From the NCBI RefSeq assembly GCF_022664455.2, contig NZ_JAKRKC020000001.1, forward strand, positions 248,001-312,000: a stretch of 64,000 bases of DNA. Direction: 5' to 3'. The notes beneath the pieces are model-generated. The model had not been told where the DNA came from. It did no database searches and worked only from the letters and a program-made list of their open reading frames with translations. The position numbers were made by a program, and so were the translations under genes. Positions 42,350-50,612 of the stretch are shown piece by piece. This DNA comes from Actinomadura luzonensis. Lineage in GTDB: Bacteria; Actinomycetota; Actinomycetes; Streptosporangiales; Streptosporangiaceae. How positions within the stretch are numbered: the first letter of the stretch is position 1; each line of letters begins with the position of its first letter.

Positions 42350-43188
42350 TTCACGGCCCTCCGCGGGTCGAGGGCGTTGCGCAGCCCCTCGCCGAGCACG
42401 TTGAACGCGAACGCCGTCACGAGGATCGCCAGGCCGGGGAAGGTCACCACCCACCAGTTCGTGGTGAAGTACGACTGCCCCTGCTGCACCATCAGCCCCC
42501 ACTCCGCGGTCGGCTCCTGCGCGCCCAGCCCCAGGTACGACAGCGCCGCCGAGGTCAGCGTCACACCGCCCGCGTCCAGCGAGATCTGCACCAGGACGGG
42601 GGTCAGCGAGTTCGGCAGCACGTGCCGCAGGACGATCAGCGGCGCGGGCACGCCGAGGCAGCGCGCGGCGTCCACGTACGGGCGGGTGGCGATCGAGGCG
42701 GCGGCGGAGGCGGCCAGGCGGGCGTACCAGGGCCACCAGGTGACCGCGATGGCCAGCACGACCGTGTTCACGCCGGGCTGCAGCACGACCGCCAGGGCCA
42801 GGGAGAGCAGCAGCGCGGGGAAGGCCAGGAACACGTCCGTGACCCGCATGATCACATCCCGCAGCAGGCCGCCCGCGTATCCGGCGACCACGCCGAGCGC
42901 CACCCCGGCGGCGGCCGAGACGGCGAGCACCGCGACCGCGACGGACAGCGAGGTGCGGGCGCCGTAGAGGATCTGGCTGAGCACGTCGCGGCCGACCTTG
43001 TCGGTGCCGAACCAGTGCGCGCCGCCCGGCGGCAGCAGCGCCTCCAGCGGCCGCGGGTCGGGCGGGTAGGGCGCCAGCCACGGCGCGAGGACCGCGGCCA
43101 GCGCCAGCAGCACGACGACCACCGCGCCCGCGGCGGCCAGCCGGTCGGGCAGCCGGGGCAGCGTGCGCCGCAGCGGGGTCCCGGTCAC
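42346..43188 (-). CDS. peptide ABC transporter permease (DppC-like)
   Basis: A 280-residue permease: an N-terminal helix (AAGAVVVVLLALAAVLAPWL), the HWFGTDKVGRDVLSQILYG motif of DppC/OppC proteins, and the EAA loop AARCLGVPAPLIVLRHVLPN. GTG 43188 overlaps the stop of the upstream permease (GTGA). It forms the membrane channel with the DppB-like protein. Confidence 0.9.
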   Translation of the reverse strand: MTGTPLRRTLPRLPDRLAAAGAVVVVLLALAAVLAPWLAPYPPDPRPLEALLPPGGAHWFGTDKVGRDVLSQILYGARTSLSVAVAVLAVSAAAGVALGVVAGYAGGLLRDVIMRVTDVFLAFPALLLSLALAVVLQPGVNTVVLAIAVTWWPWYARLAASAAASIATRPYVDAARCLGVPAPLIVLRHVLPNSLTPVLVQISLDAGGVTLTSAALSYLGLGAQEPTAEWGLMVQQGQSYFTTNWWVVTFPGLAILVTAFAFNVLGEGLRNALDPRRAVK

Positions 43189-44201
43189 CGGGCCCTCACC
43201 CGCGGGTCCACGACGCCCTGGAGCAGGTCCACGATGAGGTTGGCCAGCGTGTACACGAGCGCGACCAGCAGCGTCACGCCCGCGATGGCCGGGGTGTCCA
43301 GCGCCTTGATCGACTCGGCGGCGTAGCGGCCGAGCCCGGGCCAGTTGAAGACCGCCTCGACGAGGAAGCCGTTGACGATCGAGTACGCGAACACCAGGGC
43401 CACGATCGACAACACCGGCGCCAGCGACGGCCGCAGCGCGAACCTGGTGAGGATGGCCGTCTCGCCGAACCCGAGCGCCCGCTCCATCCGCGCGTGGTCC
43501 TGGCCGGACTCCTCGATGAGCGTCGCCCGGGTCATCTGGGCGATCACGCCGGCGGGGTAGGCGGCCACCACGAGCGCGGGCAGCACCAGATGCCGCAGGG
43601 TGCTGGTGAGGATCGGCCAGTTGCCGGTGATGAGGGCGTCGACGATCGTGATGTTCGTCCACAGGGTGAGCGGGCTGGTGGTGTCGAGCGTGGCGTCGTA
43701 CTCGCCGGCGATCGGGAACCAGCCCAGGTTGGTCGCGAAGACCAGTTGCAGGGTCAGCGCCAGCCAGAAGACCGGCACGGAGACCGCGAGCATGCTGGTG
43801 AGCCGCACGCCGAGGTCCGGCAGCCGCCGCTTGAAGCGGGCGGCGAGCACGCCGACCGGCACCCCGACGACGATCGCCAGCACCAGCGCCGCGCCGACCA
43901 GCTCCAGCGAGGCCGGGAAGGCCAGGTAGAGGTCGTCGCGGACCGGCTGCCGGGTGCGCAGGCTGGTGCCCCAGTCGCCGGTCACCAGGTCGCGGACGTA
44001 GGCGAGGAGCTGCGCCGGCAGCGGGTCGTCCAGCCCGAACCGCTCGCGGGCGGCGGCGAGCTGCTCGGGCGTGGCCTTCGGGCCGGCGTAGGCGACCGCG
44101 GGATCGCCCGGCACCAGCCGCATCACGGCGAAGGTGAGCACGACCACGCCGGCCACGACCAGGAGGGCCTGGCCGAGCCGGCGGGCCAGATGACGGGCCA
44201 T
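43185..44201 (-). CDS. peptide ABC transporter permease (DppB-like)
   Basis: A 338-residue permease with the family start LARRLGQALLVVAGVVVLTF, VMRLVPGDPAVAYAG and the EAA-loop region ERALGFGETAILTRFALRPS. Six hydrophobic segments are visible. ATG 44201 lies only 3 bases after the binding-protein stop, so the genes are cotranscribed and coupled. Confidence 0.92.
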   Translation of the reverse strand: MARHLARRLGQALLVVAGVVVLTFAVMRLVPGDPAVAYAGPKATPEQLAAARERFGLDDPLPAQLLAYVRDLVTGDWGTSLRTRQPVRDDLYLAFPASLELVGAALVLAIVVGVPVGVLAARFKRRLPDLGVRLTSMLAVSVPVFWLALTLQLVFATNLGWFPIAGEYDATLDTTSPLTLWTNITIVDALITGNWPILTSTLRHLVLPALVVAAYPAGVIAQMTRATLIEESGQDHARMERALGFGETAILTRFALRPSLAPVLSIVALVFAYSIVNGFLVEAVFNWPGLGRYAAESIKALDTPAIAGVTLLVALVYTLANLIVDLLQGVVDPRVRAR

Positions 44202-44204
44202 GGG

Positions 44205-45824
44205 TCAGGCTGCGCGCTTCAGGTCGTAGAAGAAGACCACGTTGGGGTAGGCGGGGTTGTCCACGTACCCCTCGACGTCGGCGGCCAGCGCGCGCTGGTA
44301 GGTCTGCACGTACGGCACCGCCACCGCCGCCTTCTCCTCGATGATCTTCTTCTGCAGGTCCTGGTAGGTCTCGTCGGCCTTGACCTGGTTGGTCGCGGTC
44401 AGCTCGGGCAGCGCGTCGATGCTCGCGTCGATCTGGGCGTCCTTCAGGTACGACAGGTTGAACTGCGGCTTGTCGGCGCTCCTGAACACGTTGAGGAACC
44501 ACGAGTAGGCGTCCGGGTAGTCCGGGTACCAGTACATGACGAAGATGTCCTGGCCCTGCTTCTTGCCCAGGTCCCACTGCGCGTTCCAGGTCATCGGCTT
44601 GGCCTGGAGCGTGACGTTGAGCTTCTGCAGCGCCGAGCTGAGCAGCGTGACCAGCAGCTTCTGGTCGTCGTCGCCCTGGGCGTAGGTGAGGGTGAGCTTC
44701 AGCTCGGGGTTGTCGGGGCCGTAGCCGGCCGCCTCCAGGAGCTGCTGGGCCTTGGCCAGGTCCTGCTTGGGCTGCAGCCCGGCGACGTGGCCGAGCAGGC
44801 CCTCCGGCACCAGGCCGCTGGCCTTCTGCGCCGAGCCCTTGAGCGCGGCCACCAGGCCGTCGTAGTCGATGGCCGCCTGGAGCGCCTGGCGCACCCGCTC
44901 GTCCTTCGCCGGGCCGGAGGCGGTGTTGAACAGCACCAGCAGGTTCTGGAACGACGGCGACTGCGAGGTGCGCACGTTCTCCGTCGCGCCGGCCTGCTGG
45001 AAGAGCTGCGGGTTGAGCCGCTGGACGAAGCTCACCTCGCCGCGCTGCAGGAGCTGCCAGGCCGTGGTGATCTCCGGGGTGACGCGGAAGGCGACCTTCT
45101 TGTACTGCTCCGGCTTCCAGCCGCCCCAGTAGCCGTCGAACGCCTTCAGCGTCAGCTCGGTCTCCTTGCCCTTCTGCCAGGAGTCGATCGTGTACGGGCC
45201 GGTGCCGGCGTCCTTCTCCCCGTCGGGGTCCACCGCGTCCACGTCGTAGATGTAGGCGGCGTAGCCGGAGGAGGCGATGAGGTCGAGCGGGGCCGGGTAC
45301 TTGAGCTTGAACGTCAGCGTCGTGTCGTCCGGGGCCTCGATGGTGTCCACGGCGTCCCAGATGTAGGCGGCGCCGCCCTTCTTGTCGATCGTCCGCTCGA
45401 TGGCCTTCTTGGCGGCGGCGGCCGTCATCGGGGCGCCGGAGTGGAACTTGACGCCCGGCCGCAGCTCGAACGTCCACTGCTTGCCGCCGTCGGCCGAGGT
45501 CCACTCCGTGGCGAGGCGCGGCTCGGCCTTGCGGGTCTGGGAGTTGTACCTGGTCAGGCCCTCGTAGATGTTGTTCAGCGCGACTATCTCGTTGGAGTAG
45601 GAGGTCGCCGGGTCCCAGTCGGTGATGACGTCGAGGTTGGGCACGTACACGAAGGTCTCGTCGTTGGCCGTGCCGCCGGACGGGCCGCTCGGGCTGGGGC
45701 CACCGCTTTGCTGGGGCGCGGGCGTGCCGCCGGCGCCGCGCACCTGGCCGCCCGCGCACGCGGAGGCGGTCAGGGCCAGGACACCGGTGAGCCCGGCGAC
45801 GAGCAGACGCTTGTGCCAGCGCAT
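44205..45824 (-). CDS. peptide-type ABC substrate-binding lipoprotein
   Basis: A 539-residue family 5 binding protein. ATG 45824 opens MRWHKRLLVAGLTGVLALTA and the lipobox ends SAC at about residue 23, followed by a Gly/Pro/Ser-rich linker. GTG 45851, which overlaps the upstream stop, is an alternative start but would add a charged stretch before the signal. Domain motifs: PRLATEWTSADGGKQWTFEL, KYPAPLDLIASSGYAAYIY and GEVSFVQRLNPQLF. It delivers its ligand to the DppBCDF-like proteins. The DUF917/hydantoinase genes upstream suggest a cyclic-amide or modified amino acid ligand. Confidence 0.92.
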   Translation of the reverse strand: MRWHKRLLVAGLTGVLALTASACAGGQVRGAGGTPAPQQSGGPSPSGPSGGTANDETFVYVPNLDVITDWDPATSYSNEIVALNNIYEGLTRYNSQTRKAEPRLATEWTSADGGKQWTFELRPGVKFHSGAPMTAAAAKKAIERTIDKKGGAAYIWDAVDTIEAPDDTTLTFKLKYPAPLDLIASSGYAAYIYDVDAVDPDGEKDAGTGPYTIDSWQKGKETELTLKAFDGYWGGWKPEQYKKVAFRVTPEITTAWQLLQRGEVSFVQRLNPQLFQQAGATENVRTSQSPSFQNLLVLFNTASGPAKDERVRQALQAAIDYDGLVAALKGSAQKASGLVPEGLLGHVAGLQPKQDLAKAQQLLEAAGYGPDNPELKLTLTYAQGDDDQKLLVTLLSSALQKLNVTLQAKPMTWNAQWDLGKKQGQDIFVMYWYPDYPDAYSWFLNVFRSADKPQFNLSYLKDAQIDASIDALPELTATNQVKADETYQDLQKKIIEEKAAVAVPYVQTYQRALAADVEGYVDNPAYPNVVFFYDLKRAA

Positions 45825-45847
45825 GGTGGGGGGATCCTTCCGTTTCT

Positions 45848-47386
45848 TCACCGGGCGAGGGGTCCGGCTGCTTTGACGTGTACCCGCACGGCGGGCTCGG
45901 AGAGGTAGCTGAGCGGCACCTCCAGGAGATCGACGATCTCCACGAGGGCAGGGTCCGCCCCGGCCGCCACGGCTCGCGCCGCCGCCTCCTCCTTGGCCCT
46001 TTCGATGGCCTTCGACCGGCTATCTCCCGCAGGCAAGATCGTATCGACTCTGCCGCTCGCCAGCGCGATCGCGGCCCCGACGGCGTTGGCGACCTCGGCG
46101 TGCTCCGGGCGGATCACCTCGCCCGCCCCGGGCACCCGGGCGGGCAGCACGAACGCCCCGCCACCCACCGCGACCAGCGGCCGGTCGGCCCGGCCGAGCG
46201 CCATCCGGTCCACCGCGTCGGCGATCCGCGCGTCCGCGACGGCCAGCGCCCTTTGCAGCATGTCGGCGATTGCTGCCGAGGTGTCAACCCGCCAGCCGGT
46301 GACGTGCGGCGGGGTACGGCCGGCGGCCACGGCGGCGTCGGTCAGGGTCGGCGTGCTCCCGCCGAGGACCAGGGCCTCCTCCGCGATGCGGTAGCCGACC
46401 GAGTCCGGCCCGACACCGTGCTCGCGTACGACGGTGCCGCCGCCGAGCGCGATGGCCAGGATGTCCGGCATGCGGAAGTTGGTGAGCACGCCGCCGATCT
46501 CGACCGCCGCCGCCGACTCGCGCGGGAACCCGCCGGCCAGCACGCCGAGGTCGGTGGAGGTGCCGCCGACGTCCACGACGATCGCGTCGGCCGCGCCCGA
46601 CAGGTACGCCGCCCCGCGCAGCGAGTTCGCCGGGCCCGAGCCGATCGTGGCGACCGGCAGCCGGGCGGCGTGCTCCAGCGTCATGAGCGTGCCGTCGTTC
46701 TGCGCCAGGTACGGCCGGGCGCCGAGGCCCCGCTCGGCCAGCGCGGCCGCCAGCGCGCCCGTCACGTGCGCGGCGACCCCGTACAGGGCGGCGTTCAGCA
46801 CGGTCGCGTTCTCGCGCTCCAGCAGGCCGAGCGAGCCGATCTCGTGGCTGAGCGAGACCGGCAGGCCGTACTCGGCGGCGACCAGCTCCCCCACCAGCCG
46901 CTCGTGCTCGCCGCTCGCCGGGCTGAACACGCCGGTGACCGCCACCGCCTCCGCCTCGACGCCGTCGAGGAAGCGGCGGACGGCGTCCAGGCCGGGCGGG
47001 GCCAGCTCGCGGCCGTCCACGTAGTGGCCGCCGGGCAGGACCGCCTCCCCCGCGGAGACGGCCTTGCGCAGGTCCTCCGGCCAGCCGGTGAGCGGGGGGA
47101 CGCCGGTCGTGGCGGGCGCGCCGAGCCGCAGCACGGCGACCCGGCCGAGGGCGCGGCGCTCCAGGATCGCGTTGGTGGCGTGCGTGGTGCCGAGCATGAC
47201 GCGGGCCACGCGCCGCGCGGCGTCCGGCACCTGCGTGAGCACGGCGTCCAGGGCGGCCCGCAGGCCCTCCGTCACGTCGGGGGTGGTCGGGCGCTTGGCC
47301 TTGGCGATCACCCGGCCGGCCGGGTCCAGCACCACGGCGTCGGTGTTGGTGCCGCCGACGTCGATCCCGATCCTCAGGTCAGCCAC
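45848..47386 (-). CDS. hydantoinase/oxoprolinase A-type ATPase
   Basis: A 512-residue protein of the HyuA family: N-terminal GIDVGGTNTDAVVLDPAGRV, MLGTTHATNAILERR and the central VDVGGTSTDLGVL ASKHA-type nucleotide motif. The HyuB partner normally found next to it is absent; instead it is paired with a DUF917 protein, a combination known in several bacteria. ATP-driven opening of a cyclic amide is the likely chemistry. It overlaps the DUF917 gene by 8 bases and precedes the transporter genes. Confidence 0.9.
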   Translation of the reverse strand: MADLRIGIDVGGTNTDAVVLDPAGRVIAKAKRPTTPDVTEGLRAALDAVLTQVPDAARRVARVMLGTTHATNAILERRALGRVAVLRLGAPATTGVPPLTGWPEDLRKAVSAGEAVLPGGHYVDGRELAPPGLDAVRRFLDGVEAEAVAVTGVFSPASGEHERLVGELVAAEYGLPVSLSHEIGSLGLLERENATVLNAALYGVAAHVTGALAAALAERGLGARPYLAQNDGTLMTLEHAARLPVATIGSGPANSLRGAAYLSGAADAIVVDVGGTSTDLGVLAGGFPRESAAAVEIGGVLTNFRMPDILAIALGGGTVVREHGVGPDSVGYRIAEEALVLGGSTPTLTDAAVAAGRTPPHVTGWRVDTSAAIADMLQRALAVADARIADAVDRMALGRADRPLVAVGGGAFVLPARVPGAGEVIRPEHAEVANAVGAAIALASGRVDTILPAGDSRSKAIERAKEEAAARAVAAGADPALVEIVDLLEVPLSYLSEPAVRVHVKAAGPLAR

Positions 47387-48473
47387 GCGCGGTCAGCTCC
47401 TCCACCGGGACGTAGTCCAGCTCGTAGCCGAAGGCCCGCGGCCCGGCCGTCCCCAGGCCCTTCGGCGTGCGCCAGAGCGGGTCGCAGGGCCAAGCCAGCA
47501 CGGTCACGCGCTGGCCGTAGCGCAGGCCCTCGGTCTGGATCGCGGCGGCGGTCTCGGTGTCGACGACCGTGATCAGGTCGGGCACCATCGCGAGCGGGCG
47601 GCCGTCCTCGACCGCGACCAGGTTCTCGTTCTGCAGCTCCAGCACCAGCGTGCGGCCCCGGTCCTCGCCGGTGCCCTCGATCGTCGCCGTGCCGCGGACG
47701 AAGCCGCCCGTGGTGCGGCGCTCGACGTCGGTGAGCTTGCCGGTGACCAGGCGGGCCGCCCCGAGCCGGTCCTGGAGCGCGCGCAGCGGGTCGGCGGCCC
47801 CCTCGGTGGCGCGGCCGATCTCCAGGGCGCGGGTGACCGTGCCCTCGATGACCGCGCCGCGCGCGCCGGCCGCCGTCAGCACGTAGTCGGCCATCAGCGC
47901 GGACGAGCCGGCCGCCACGCACACCGCCCTGGCCAGGCGCTCGGACCAGAGGCCGTCCACGGGGCGGATGGTGACCACGTTGCCCTGGACGTCCGACATG
48001 ATCACCAGGTCGGCCGGCAGGCCCGCGACGTACATGGAGACCATCTGCACCTCGGGGAAGGCCCGGCCCATGCCGTCGGCGTCGAGCAGCGGCAGGCCGA
48101 GCTGGGCGGCCCAGGCGACCGGGGCGACGCCGTTGGAGCCGCCGATCTCGGAGGACATCACCGCGCCCGGCGGCCGGCCGAAGAGCCGTTCGACCTCCTC
48201 GGCGATGCGTCTGGGCTCGTCCTCGCTGTGGATCATCTCGTGGCTGACGGTCGGCGCGCCGATCCCGGACAGCGGCACCACCAGGGCGTCCTCGGGGAGG
48301 TCGGCCAGGCCGACCAGCGGGACGGGGCCGTACTCGCGGACGGCCCTGACGGCCGCGAGCGATCCGGTGCGCACGTCTCCCCCGCCGCCGGTGCCGAGGA
48401 CGGCGCAGCCGCGGGCGAGGGCCGGGATGTCGCCGGCGTCGAGCGCCGCGTGAGTGCTGGCATCAATGCTCAT
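47379..48473 (-). CDS. DUF917-family protein
   Basis: A 364-residue protein with the DUF917 features IPALARGCAVLGTGGGGD, VPLSGIGAPTVSHEM, SSEIGGSNGVAPVAWAAQL, GLPLLDADGMGRAFPEVQM and the C-terminal GGFVRGTATIEGTGEDRGRT. Such proteins accompany HyuA-type ATPases and are thought to form part of a hydantoinase-like enzyme. ATG 48473 is the first gene of a seven-gene leftward operon ending at 40746. The upstream 135 bases are shared with the divergent RpiB-like gene. Confidence 0.88.
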   Translation of the reverse strand: MSIDASTHAALDAGDIPALARGCAVLGTGGGGDVRTGSLAAVRAVREYGPVPLVGLADLPEDALVVPLSGIGAPTVSHEMIHSEDEPRRIAEEVERLFGRPPGAVMSSEIGGSNGVAPVAWAAQLGLPLLDADGMGRAFPEVQMVSMYVAGLPADLVIMSDVQGNVVTIRPVDGLWSERLARAVCVAAGSSALMADYVLTAAGARGAVIEGTVTRALEIGRATEGAADPLRALQDRLGAARLVTGKLTDVERRTTGGFVRGTATIEGTGEDRGRTLVLELQNENLVAVEDGRPLAMVPDLITVVDTETAAAIQTEGLRYGQRVTVLAWPCDPLWRTPKGLGTAGPRAFGYELDYVPVEELTARG

Positions 48474-48608
48474 TTGGCGACACAACCAACCACATAGCCG
48501 CTCATTCCGCCAGTCCACCGCGTGTCGCTGAGGTAAACGCCCCCCATGGAACGGATTCCGTCCTGTCGGCCCCGCCTGGTATGTGTGGACCGACACGAGG
48601 GAGGTCGC

Positions 48609-49091
48609 ATGCGGATCTCGGTGGCCGCCGACAGCAGGGACGGCGTGGCCGAACGGGTCGTGAGCGAGCTGCGGCGGCGCGGCCACGAGGTGCTCACGCA
48701 CGGCGCGCTCGCCGACGGCGAGCACGGCGAGCGGGGCGTCGAGCAGGGCGGCGAGCAGGGCGACGGCGAGCGTGACGACTGGGCGTGGGCCTGCGAGCGG
48801 GCCGCCCGCGACGTCGCCGAGGGCCGCGCCGAGCAGGCCGTCGTGTGCTGCTGGACCGGCACCGGCGCCTCGATCGCCGCCAACAAGGTGCCCGGCGTGC
48901 GCGCCGCGCTGTGCGTCGACGCCTACACCGCCGACGGGGCCCGCAAGTGGAACGACGCCAACGTGCTCGCCCTGAGCCTGCGGCTGACCTCCGACGTGGT
49001 GCTCGACGAGATCCTCGACGCCTGGCTGGCGGGCCGCCCCAGCACCGACCCCGCCGACGTCGCCAACATCGCCCACCTGGAGCAGATATGA
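48609..49091 (+). CDS. RpiB/LacAB-type sugar-phosphate isomerase
   Basis: A 160-residue protein with the RpiB fold: MRISVAADSRDGVAERVVSE, the catalytic-type Cys in VVCCWTGTGASIAANKVPGV, VRAALCVDAYTADGARKWND and ANVLALSLRL. It has a short polar insertion (HGERGVEQGGEQGDGERDD) before the active-site strand where typical RpiB proteins have D-Y-P. It may isomerise a pentose or a modified sugar phosphate. ATG 48609 follows GAGGGAGG. It overlaps the zinc-ribbon gene by ATGA. Confidence 0.85.
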   Translation: MRISVAADSRDGVAERVVSELRRRGHEVLTHGALADGEHGERGVEQGGEQGDGERDDWAWACERAARDVAEGRAEQAVVCCWTGTGASIAANKVPGVRAALCVDAYTADGARKWNDANVLALSLRLTSDVVLDEILDAWLAGRPSTDPADVANIAHLEQI

Positions 49092-49333
49092 GCGAGGACG
49101 TCCCCGGCCCGTACGGGCTGCACTGCACCCACTGCGGCGAGAACGCCCTGGAGGCCGGCTTCATCATGGACTCCGGCGAGAGCAGCAGGGGCTTCGCCCG
49201 GTGGGTCGAGGGCGCGCTCGAACGCGGCATCTTCGGCGGCGCCAAGCTGATGGGCCGCCCCCGGTGGGAGATCGAGGCCTACCGCTGCCGCGAGTGCCAC
49301 CACCTGGAGCTCTTCACCCGGCACCCCGCCTGA
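49088..49333 (+). CDS. small zinc-ribbon protein
   Basis: An 81-residue protein with two Cys pairs, LHCTHCGE and YRCRECHH, about 55 residues apart, which can bind one zinc. Between them lies GFARWVEGALERGIFGGAKL and MGRPRWEIEAYRC. Similar small proteins without a known role are common in actinobacteria. It is coupled to the isomerase gene. Confidence 0.7.
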   Translation: MSEDVPGPYGLHCTHCGENALEAGFIMDSGESSRGFARWVEGALERGIFGGAKLMGRPRWEIEAYRCRECHHLELFTRHPA

Positions 49334-49418
49334 GGGCCGCCGCCGACTCGGTGCGGGCCGGGAAGCGGGCCGGGGAGTGGGCCGGGAAATCGTCGGCCGC
49401 GGCGTCTAGGGTGCTGGC

Positions 49419-50585
49419 ATGACCGACGTGCTGCTCCGCGGCGGGCTCCCCTGGGGGCTCGGGTCACCCGCCGACGTCCTCGTCCGCGACGGCCTGATCC
49501 ACGCCGTCGGCCCCGCTCTCGCCGCCCCGGGCGCGCGGGTGATCGACATCACCGGCCAGCTCGTGCTGCCCGGCCTGGTCGAGGCGCACTGCCACCTCGA
49601 CAAGACCCTGTACGGCGGCCCGTGGGTGCCCCACTCCGCCGACGACAGCCTGGCCGGCCGCATCGGCAACGACCTCGGCCGCCGCGCCGAGCTGGGCGTG
49701 CCCGACCCCGGTCGCATCACCGCCCTGCTGGAGCGCATGAGCGCGGCCGGCACCACCCACGTCCGCACCCACACCGACGTCGACCCGCACGTGGGGCTGC
49801 GCGGCGTCGAGGCCGTGCGCGAGGCCGCCGCCCGCGTGCCCGGGATCGAGGTGCGCCAGGTCGCCTTCCCGCAGCACGGCCTGCTGACCAACCCCGGCAC
49901 CGCCGAGCTGCTGGAGGAGGCGCTGAAGAGCGGCGTGGAGGCGGTGGGCGGGCTCGACCCGGCCGGCGTCGACCGCGATCCGGTGCGCCACCTCGACCTG
50001 ATCTTCGGCCTGGCCGAGCGGTACGGCGCGCACGTCGACATCCACCTGCACGACGGCGGCACGCTCGGCGGCTGGGAGCTGGAGCTGATCATCGAGCGGG
50101 CCAAGGCGCTGGGGCTGGGCGGGCGCGTGACGGTGAGCCACGCGTACGCGCTGGGCCAGCTCGACGAGGCCCACCAGGACCGGCTGGTCCACGGGCTGGC
50201 CGAGGCGGGCGTCGCGCTGGTCACCGCCGCCGTCTACAGCTTCCCGGTGCCGCCGGTGAAGAAGCTGCGGGCCGCCGGCGTCACGCTCGCCTGCGGGCAC
50301 GACGGCATCCGTGACCTCTGGGGGCCGTACGGCAGCGGTGACATGCTGGAGCGGGCCATGCACGTGGCCTACCGCAGCACCTTCCGCAGGGACGAGGACA
50401 TCGAGCTGGCGCTGGAGGCCGCCACGTTCGGCGGGGCGCGGGCGCTCGGGCTGGAGCGCTACGGGCTGGCCGAGGGCGACCGGGCCGACCTGGTCGTGCT
50501 GCCGTGCGGCGGCCCGGCGGAGGCCGTGGTCGTCCACCCTGCGCGCACTCTGGTCATGAAGGACGGCGTCGTCCTGCACAATTGA
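49419..50585 (+). CDS. amidohydrolase-family deaminase (cytosine-deaminase-like)
   Basis: A 388-residue TIM-barrel amidohydrolase with metal ligands in VEAHCHLDKTLYGG (HxH), DIHLHDGGTLGGWELE, VSHAYALGQLD and LACGHDGIRDLWGPYGSGDM. The HLDKT and HDGIRD... GDMLERA motifs are those of the CodA-type cytosine/creatinine-like deaminases. It should hydrolyse an N-heterocycle. ATG 49419 is followed by MTDVLLRGGLPWG; the next gene, tex, starts 27 bases after its stop. Confidence 0.87.
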   Translation: MTDVLLRGGLPWGLGSPADVLVRDGLIHAVGPALAAPGARVIDITGQLVLPGLVEAHCHLDKTLYGGPWVPHSADDSLAGRIGNDLGRRAELGVPDPGRITALLERMSAAGTTHVRTHTDVDPHVGLRGVEAVREAAARVPGIEVRQVAFPQHGLLTNPGTAELLEEALKSGVEAVGGLDPAGVDRDPVRHLDLIFGLAERYGAHVDIHLHDGGTLGGWELELIIERAKALGLGGRVTVSHAYALGQLDEAHQDRLVHGLAEAGVALVTAAVYSFPVPPVKKLRAAGVTLACGHDGIRDLWGPYGSGDMLERAMHVAYRSTFRRDEDIELALEAATFGGARALGLERYGLAEGDRADLVVLPCGGPAEAVVVHPARTLVMKDGVVLHN

Positions 50586-50612
50586 CCGGCGGGACCATCG
50601 AAAGGCAGGCAA

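Noticed and set aside
42346..45759. Apparent 1137-residue fusion frame ending in the DppC-like permease
   Set aside because: Only the C-terminal 280 residues (from GTG 43188) are real protein; the rest is antisense or out-of-frame reading of the DppB-like and binding-protein genes.
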